Of a stretch of 12,036 nucleotides of DNA, positions 8,406 through 12,036 are shown in pieces. The notes under the pieces are model-generated. The model was not told the DNA's origin. It did no database searches and saw only the letters and a list, made by a program, of their open reading frames with translations. Origin of the DNA: Phycisphaeraceae bacterium (GTDB taxonomy: Bacteria; Planctomycetota; Phycisphaerae; Phycisphaerales; Phycisphaeraceae); assembly GCA_029260675.1 (NCBI GenBank), contig JAJDCV010000357.1, forward strand, positions 1-12,036. The letters run 5' to 3'. How positions within the stretch are numbered: position 1 is the stretch's first letter; each line of letters begins with the position of its first letter. The position numbers and the translations under genes were made by a program.

Positions 8406-9251
8406 ATGTCGCGAACTCTCAGAGATGTATTGTTGGTTGGTGCGTGCTGTATCTTCGTGCTATGCACATCGACCCATGCACGCACATTGTCAATCACTCT
8501 TGGCGACATGGACGGCGGTCTCAACAACGGGCCGGGGAGTGCGGACGATGTGCATTCCGATCTGGATTGGCGGATCGCGTTGTTCCCAACGGCACCATCG
8601 ACTTGGCCATTCGTCGGATTCGACTTCGCACATAAAGATTCACAGGTGCCTTTCACCTTTGACTTCGAGATTGATCCCGATGAGATCGTAACCGCAGCGA
8701 CGCTCACCCTTTCGATCCGTGGCGTACACAGCAAGGTCTTCACTGACGGAATCCTGCTAGACGATGTTTCTCCCGTCTACTCCTACGACCAACTCGCTTG
8801 GAACCCGGTGTCAACGTCAACGATTGTTTTGCGTTCGCTGGATCTGACCAACGTCAACTCGGACTACCTGATCCCGACGCTACAGGACGGCAAACTCAAC
8901 GTCGCGGTGCGGGACGACACACTGGTTGATTATGCCCTGCTGGATCTGACCTTCGGGCCGGCACCGACCGGCGACCTGAACGACGATGGGTTTATCGGGA
9001 TCGCTGACCTGAGCATCGTGCTGGGCAACTGGAATCAAAACGTCACCCCGTTTGACCCGCTCATGGGCGACCCCTCCGGCGACGGGCTGGTGGGGATCGA
9101 AGACCTGAACTTCGTGTTGGGCAGTTGGAACGCGGGGGTGCCGCCGGCGGAGGAAGGTTCGTCCTCCGTTCCCGAGCCGGGCGCGTTGGGGCTGATGATG
9201 GTGGTTGGTGTTGGGAGGGTAGGTAGGCGGGGCGTGAAGCGTGGGGGGTAA
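8406..9251 (+). CDS. Secreted protein with two dockerin-like repeats and PEP-CTERM-type tail
   Basis: The product has 281 residues. Residues 1-25 look like a signal peptide (basic MSRTLR, hydrophobic VLLVGACCIFVLC, cleavage after THA). Residues 26-185 form a beta-rich domain of unknown function with alternating strands (FTFDFEID, AATLTLSIRG, LNVAVRDD, YALLDLTFG). Two calcium-loop repeats follow: GDLNDDGFIGIADL (189-202) with LGNWN, and GDPSGDGLVGIEDL (221-234) with LGSWN. They match the dockerin-type (type I) F-hand pattern widespread in Planctomycetes. The C-terminus is VPEPG (255-259), a short hydrophobic stretch and an Arg-rich end, like a PEP-CTERM sorting signal, though the hydrophobic part is short (about 10 residues). 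A good Shine-Dalgarno (8393-8400) fixes the start. The ligand of the dockerin-like pair is unknown and no cohesin gene is visible nearby. Confidence 0.86.
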   Translation: MSRTLRDVLLVGACCIFVLCTSTHARTLSITLGDMDGGLNNGPGSADDVHSDLDWRIALFPTAPSTWPFVGFDFAHKDSQVPFTFDFEIDPDEIVTAATLTLSIRGVHSKVFTDGILLDDVSPVYSYDQLAWNPVSTSTIVLRSLDLTNVNSDYLIPTLQDGKLNVAVRDDTLVDYALLDLTFGPAPTGDLNDDGFIGIADLSIVLGNWNQNVTPFDPLMGDPSGDGLVGIEDLNFVLGSWNAGVPPAEEGSSSVPEPGALGLMMVVGVGRVGRRGVKRGG

Positions 9252-9274
9252 TAACTCGAGCCCGAACCGTTGCC

Positions 9275-10537
9275 ATGAGTGCGAAACCGATTGCCCGGGG
9301 TATGGTGCCGGCCTATTATCCGGCCACTACTATGAAGAAGATCTGCGTGATCTGCGGCGAAGATTGTTCGGGGCGTCCGCGCACCAAGGACCCCCGGGGG
9401 CATTACTACTGCCTGCCCTGCTACGAACAGGCTAAACGCAAGTTCGATCAAAAACACGCCGAAACTGCGGACGCCAAACCAGACGATCAATCGGTGCTCA
9501 CCGAGTTATTTGAGGGCGTTGTGAACAATTCCCCGCCCGCTGCCGCCCCCCCGCAGATAACACCGGTACAGGTCTCACCTGTGAGTCCTAAGCACGCCGC
9601 CGGGTGGACCCGCTTCTTCTTGTCACCGCGTGTCATCGTGTTGTGCCTGCTTGCTGTGATATCCGTTGCGGTACTCGCCTTTGGCGATCTGGTCACCATC
9701 CTGTTTTTTCTATTCGTCGCTTTTACTGCCGCTAACGGGTACTGGATAGGCGCCGCCAGGATCGGGGCCCTGTTTGGCGGGTTGCTCGCCGGCGCACTGT
9801 TCGCGGTGCCTATGGGTAAGGCGTTGGAAGGCCTGTGCGCCGCGGTGTTCAGCACCACGGGGGCTACCAATCGGATGATCAGCACCGGGCTGAGCGCCCT
9901 GGCCTGCGTCGTCCTCGTGACGATCACCCTGCAGGTCGTGATCGGCCAATGGCAAAAACGCAATCCGCAGTGGAAGGGTTACGACCGGATGGTCGGTTCG
10001 GGTTTGGGGCTGCTTGAGGGAGCTTTGCTCGGCTTGCTGCTGATCTGGGCGGTGCTGAGCCTGGAACCCATCGCGGCAACGAGCCTTGCACAGACCCAGT
10101 CCCACGAGGGCTCTACCAATTCGAACCCGATCTCCCGGTATGTTGTAGCCATCGCGCAAACGGCACGTGGCAGCAAGGTCGGCCGACTGGCAGACGCTGT
10201 CAACCCCCTCAACGAGATGCGGCTGCTCACCCTGCTTTCCAAAGGCCTGGTCGTTCTCAACGACCCCGGGGCGCATCAGGCGTTCATCAACCACCCGGCG
10301 ATCGAAACGATCCGGCAGCGCCCATCGGTCCAGCAAGCGATGAAGATGCTTGCCGATGACCCCGAGATTAGCCTCATCCTCGAAAACGAGAGCATACGCG
10401 GGAACCTCAGTGTCATCCTCGCCAGCCCAACGCTGCTGGCTATCTTTGACCAGACCGACATCGTGGCGGATCTGTCCCCCCTCGCAGACGAGATCGAACT
10501 GGCGATCAATGAGGCGATGGAGCACAGAACCCGGTAA
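9275..10537 (+). CDS. CvpA-like membrane protein with N-terminal zinc-ribbon-like segment
   Basis: The product has up to 420 residues. Residues 24-49 hold two cysteine pairs, CVIC and CLPC (C24, C27, C46, C49), a small zinc-ribbon-like module. A Pro-rich linker follows (83-108), then hydrophobic helices at about 118-136, 138-156, 160-180, 203-224 and 243-262. The stretch NGYWIGAARIGALFGGLLAG and the later GSGLGLLEGALLGLLLIW resemble the CvpA family, named for colicin V production but with no settled biochemical role. Residues about 330-400 are a soluble helical region rich in NHPAIETI / DDPEISLIL / ASPTLLAIF phrases, resembling STI1-type repeats; this is pattern-based only. No clear Shine-Dalgarno precedes ATG 9275. 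A second ATG at 9332 (MKKICVICGED) would start directly at the zinc ribbon and is a serious alternative. mqnE follows 24 bases after the stop. Confidence 0.75.
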   Translation: MSAKPIARGMVPAYYPATTMKKICVICGEDCSGRPRTKDPRGHYYCLPCYEQAKRKFDQKHAETADAKPDDQSVLTELFEGVVNNSPPAAAPPQITPVQVSPVSPKHAAGWTRFFLSPRVIVLCLLAVISVAVLAFGDLVTILFFLFVAFTAANGYWIGAARIGALFGGLLAGALFAVPMGKALEGLCAAVFSTTGATNRMISTGLSALACVVLVTITLQVVIGQWQKRNPQWKGYDRMVGSGLGLLEGALLGLLLIWAVLSLEPIAATSLAQTQSHEGSTNSNPISRYVVAIAQTARGSKVGRLADAVNPLNEMRLLTLLSKGLVVLNDPGAHQAFINHPAIETIRQRPSVQQAMKMLADDPEISLILENESIRGNLSVILASPTLLAIFDQTDIVADLSPLADEIELAINEAMEHRTR

Positions 10538-10561
10538 TTCTCGCGGTGCTATGATGTGACC

Positions 10562-11716
10562 ATGCGTGACGAAGCCCTTAGACCTATCGCCGAGAAAGTC
10601 TACGCCGACCAGCGTCTAAGCCCCGAGGACGGGCTGACGCTGCTGCGGTCGCGGGATATCTGGACGATCGGCGAGCTGGCCAACCACGTCCGGCAGAAGC
10701 TGCACGGCAGGATCGCCTACTACAACGTCAACCGGCACATCAACTACACGAACATCTGCGCGCTGTCATGCAAATTCTGTGAGTTCTATCGCAAGAAGGG
10801 ACAGGACGGGGCCTATGAGGACTCGGTCGAACAGATTGTGGAGCATGCCCAAGAGGCGGCATCTGCCGGTGCCACGGAGCTGCATATCGTCGGGGGGCTG
10901 CACCCGTTTCTGCCGTTCTCGTACTACACCGACATGCTCGCAGCGATCCGTAACGCGGTCCCGGCGATCCACATCAAGGCGTTCACCGCTGTCGAGATCG
11001 TTCACCTGGCACGGATCAGCAAACGGCCCAATGATCTGGCGGGGGTCTTAAATGACCTCAAGGCCGCCGGGCTCGGGTCGCTGCCGGGCGGCGGCGCGGA
11101 AGTATTCGACGACCGGGTGCATGACGAGGCCTTCAAGGGCAAGATCCGCAGCGACAAGTGGCTGGACGTCCACCGTGAAGCCCACCAGCTCGGGCTGATG
11201 AGTAACGCCACCATGCTCTACGGCCACATCGAATCGCTGGAAGACCGCGTGCATCATTTCTGCCTGCTCCGCGAAGCGCAGGACGAGGCGATTGCGAACA
11301 GTGAATCCGGGGGCGGCCGGTTCCAGACGATCATCCCCCTGCCGTTCTTCCCCGACGGGTCGGAGCTGGAACACCTGCCGGGCCCAAGCGGGCTGGACAA
11401 CCTGCGGATGCTCGCCGTCAGCCGGCTGATGCTCGACAACTTCGCGCACGTCAAGGCCTTCTGGATCATGCAGACCCTGCCGATGTCGCAGGTCTCCCTG
11501 GACTTCGGCGTGGACGACCTGGACGGCACGGTCGTCTGGTACGACATCACCAAGGTCGGCGGGGCCGACACCCACCAGGAGGTCGGCGTCAACGAGCTGC
11601 GCCAGGCCATCATCGAAGCCGGCTACAACCCCGTCGAACGCGACACGCTCTACCGGCCGGTCGAACGCGACGGCGCGGACTGGCGGGTGGCAGCGGGTAT
11701 AGAGGTTGGTGTGTAG
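10562..11716 (+). CDS. mqnE: Aminofutalosine synthase (radical SAM), menaquinone biosynthesis
   Basis: MqnE is a radical SAM enzyme that joins 3-[(1-carboxyvinyl)oxy]benzoate to the adenosyl group of SAM, giving 6-amino-6-deoxyfutalosine in the futalosine route to menaquinone. From ATG 10562 the product has 384 residues. The 4Fe-4S motif is C66-x3-C70-x2-C73 (NICALSCKFCEF). HIVGGLHPFLPFSYYTDML (108-126), LPGGGAEVFDDRV (174-186) and LMSNATMLYGHIES (212-225) match MqnE rather than the related MqnC, whose second motif usually reads QGGLNP. The frame also allows GTG at 10556, two codons earlier; neither start has a strong Shine-Dalgarno. No other mqn gene lies in the window, so the pathway must be dispersed. 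It sits 24 bases after the CvpA-like gene and may share its transcript. Confidence 0.93.
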   Translation: MRDEALRPIAEKVYADQRLSPEDGLTLLRSRDIWTIGELANHVRQKLHGRIAYYNVNRHINYTNICALSCKFCEFYRKKGQDGAYEDSVEQIVEHAQEAASAGATELHIVGGLHPFLPFSYYTDMLAAIRNAVPAIHIKAFTAVEIVHLARISKRPNDLAGVLNDLKAAGLGSLPGGGAEVFDDRVHDEAFKGKIRSDKWLDVHREAHQLGLMSNATMLYGHIESLEDRVHHFCLLREAQDEAIANSESGGGRFQTIIPLPFFPDGSELEHLPGPSGLDNLRMLAVSRLMLDNFAHVKAFWIMQTLPMSQVSLDFGVDDLDGTVVWYDITKVGGADTHQEVGVNELRQAIIEAGYNPVERDTLYRPVERDGADWRVAAGIEVGV

Positions 11717-11717
11717 G

Positions 11718-11776
11718 GTTGGGCATGCGGGCATCCCAACACCTCCCCCGGTTCAATCAGACCTCACACAGTCTGA
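11718..11776. terminator. Two hairpins between convergent mqnE and M50 protease genes
   Basis: The first hairpin has arms GTTGGG-C-ATGC (11718-11728) and GCATCCCAAC (11731-11740), ten base pairs with one bulged base and a tight GG loop. The second has TCAGAC (11757-11762) paired with GTCTGA (11771-11776) over an 8-base loop. Both lie in the 80-base gap between two genes that converge, where a bidirectional terminator is expected. Neither has a following T-tract on either strand, so intrinsic termination is only plausible. Confidence 0.4.
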
Positions 11777-11796
11777 ATACCTTGGCGCCCCACTTA

Positions 11797-12036
11797 TCAC
11801 CGTTCATACATCGCCAGGATCCTCGCGACCTTCAGGCCGTTCCAGGCCTGCATGCCGACAAAGATGGCGATCATCACCATCCACCAGTCGCGGGCCATCA
11901 GGGCGAGGACGCCGACGACCGCGCCCATGATCACGCCTATGGTCGCGGCGACGCGCAGGCTCCTGACCCGGCCGATGAAGAACCAGAGGATCGCCTGGAG
12001 GATCTGCCCGCCGTCCAGCGGGTAGACCGGCATCAT
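11797..12036 (-). CDS. Site-2 protease-like M50 family membrane metalloprotease, C-terminal part
   Basis: This is an intramembrane zinc protease fragment of 79 residues; the frame is still open at the window's right edge, so the N-terminal part with the HExxH motif lies outside. The visible portion opens with MPVYPLDGGQIL, matching the conserved NxxPxxxLDGG motif whose Asp supplies the third zinc ligand in M50/S2P enzymes. Two hydrophobic helices follow (about residues 31-46 and 50-64), then a short basic C-terminal segment ending ILAMYER. The likely function is cleavage of membrane-embedded substrates such as anti-sigma factors, but the substrate is unknown. It converges on mqnE with two hairpins in between. 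The Met at the window edge is internal to the frame and should not be taken as the start. Confidence 0.86.
   Translation of the reverse strand: MMPVYPLDGGQILQAILWFFIGRVRSLRVAATIGVIMGAVVGVLALMARDWWMVMIAIFVGMQAWNGLKVARILAMYER

Noticed and set aside
8048..8743. Minus-strand 231-codon open frame overlapping acpS and the secreted protein gene
   Set aside because: It is out of frame with acpS and antisense to the signal-peptide gene, which has a good Shine-Dalgarno and recognisable repeats.

Overview
This GC-rich window looks like a chromosomal segment of a planctomycete, most likely of the Phycisphaerae. The evidence is a PVC-type small basic protein (6543-6770), a secreted protein with paired dockerin-like repeats and a PEP-CTERM-type tail (8406-9251), futalosine-pathway menaquinone biosynthesis (mqnE), few clear Shine-Dalgarno sites, and intergenic AACGCAAAT / ATCCGTGTTTATCCGCG-type repeats. 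The taxonomic call is an inference from these features.

Layout. Positions 1-5185 form one tightly packed plus-strand run. It holds the 3' part of histidyl-tRNA synthetase, biosynthetic arginine decarboxylase (speA, overlapping hisS by 1 base), an ASCH-domain protein with a B3-like C-terminal half (2 bases later), quinolinate phosphoribosyltransferase (nadC, 12 bases later) and biotin-protein ligase (birA, overlapping nadC by 4 bases). This is probably one operon combining translation, polyamine, NAD and biotin cofactor functions. Positions 5205-8234 are a minus-strand run, convergent with birA, which reads right to left: acpS, a single-pass membrane protein with a SPOR-like tail, the small basic protein, and a class I aminotransferase. 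A 263-base repeat-bearing spacer lies between acpS and the membrane protein. From 8235 a divergent spacer leads to plus-strand genes: the dockerin/PEP-CTERM secreted protein, a zinc-ribbon CvpA-like membrane protein and mqnE. At the right edge the minus-strand 3' end of a site-2-protease-like (M50) gene converges on mqnE, with two hairpins in the gap.

How the genes fit together. Most are housekeeping genes: tRNA charging, polyamine, NAD, biotin, acyl-carrier-protein activation, amino-acid transamination and menaquinone. The accessory material is the ASCH-B3 protein, the SPOR-like protein, the secreted protein and the CvpA-like protein with extra domains. I see no mobile element, CRISPR array, RNA gene, toxin-antitoxin pair or defence island. 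Nothing amounts to a convincing new multi-gene system. The best leads are the ASCH-B3 architecture, the CvpA-like architecture, an in-phase 12-base repeat that multiplies a stop codon and carries G-tracts, and a change in codon usage part-way through speA.
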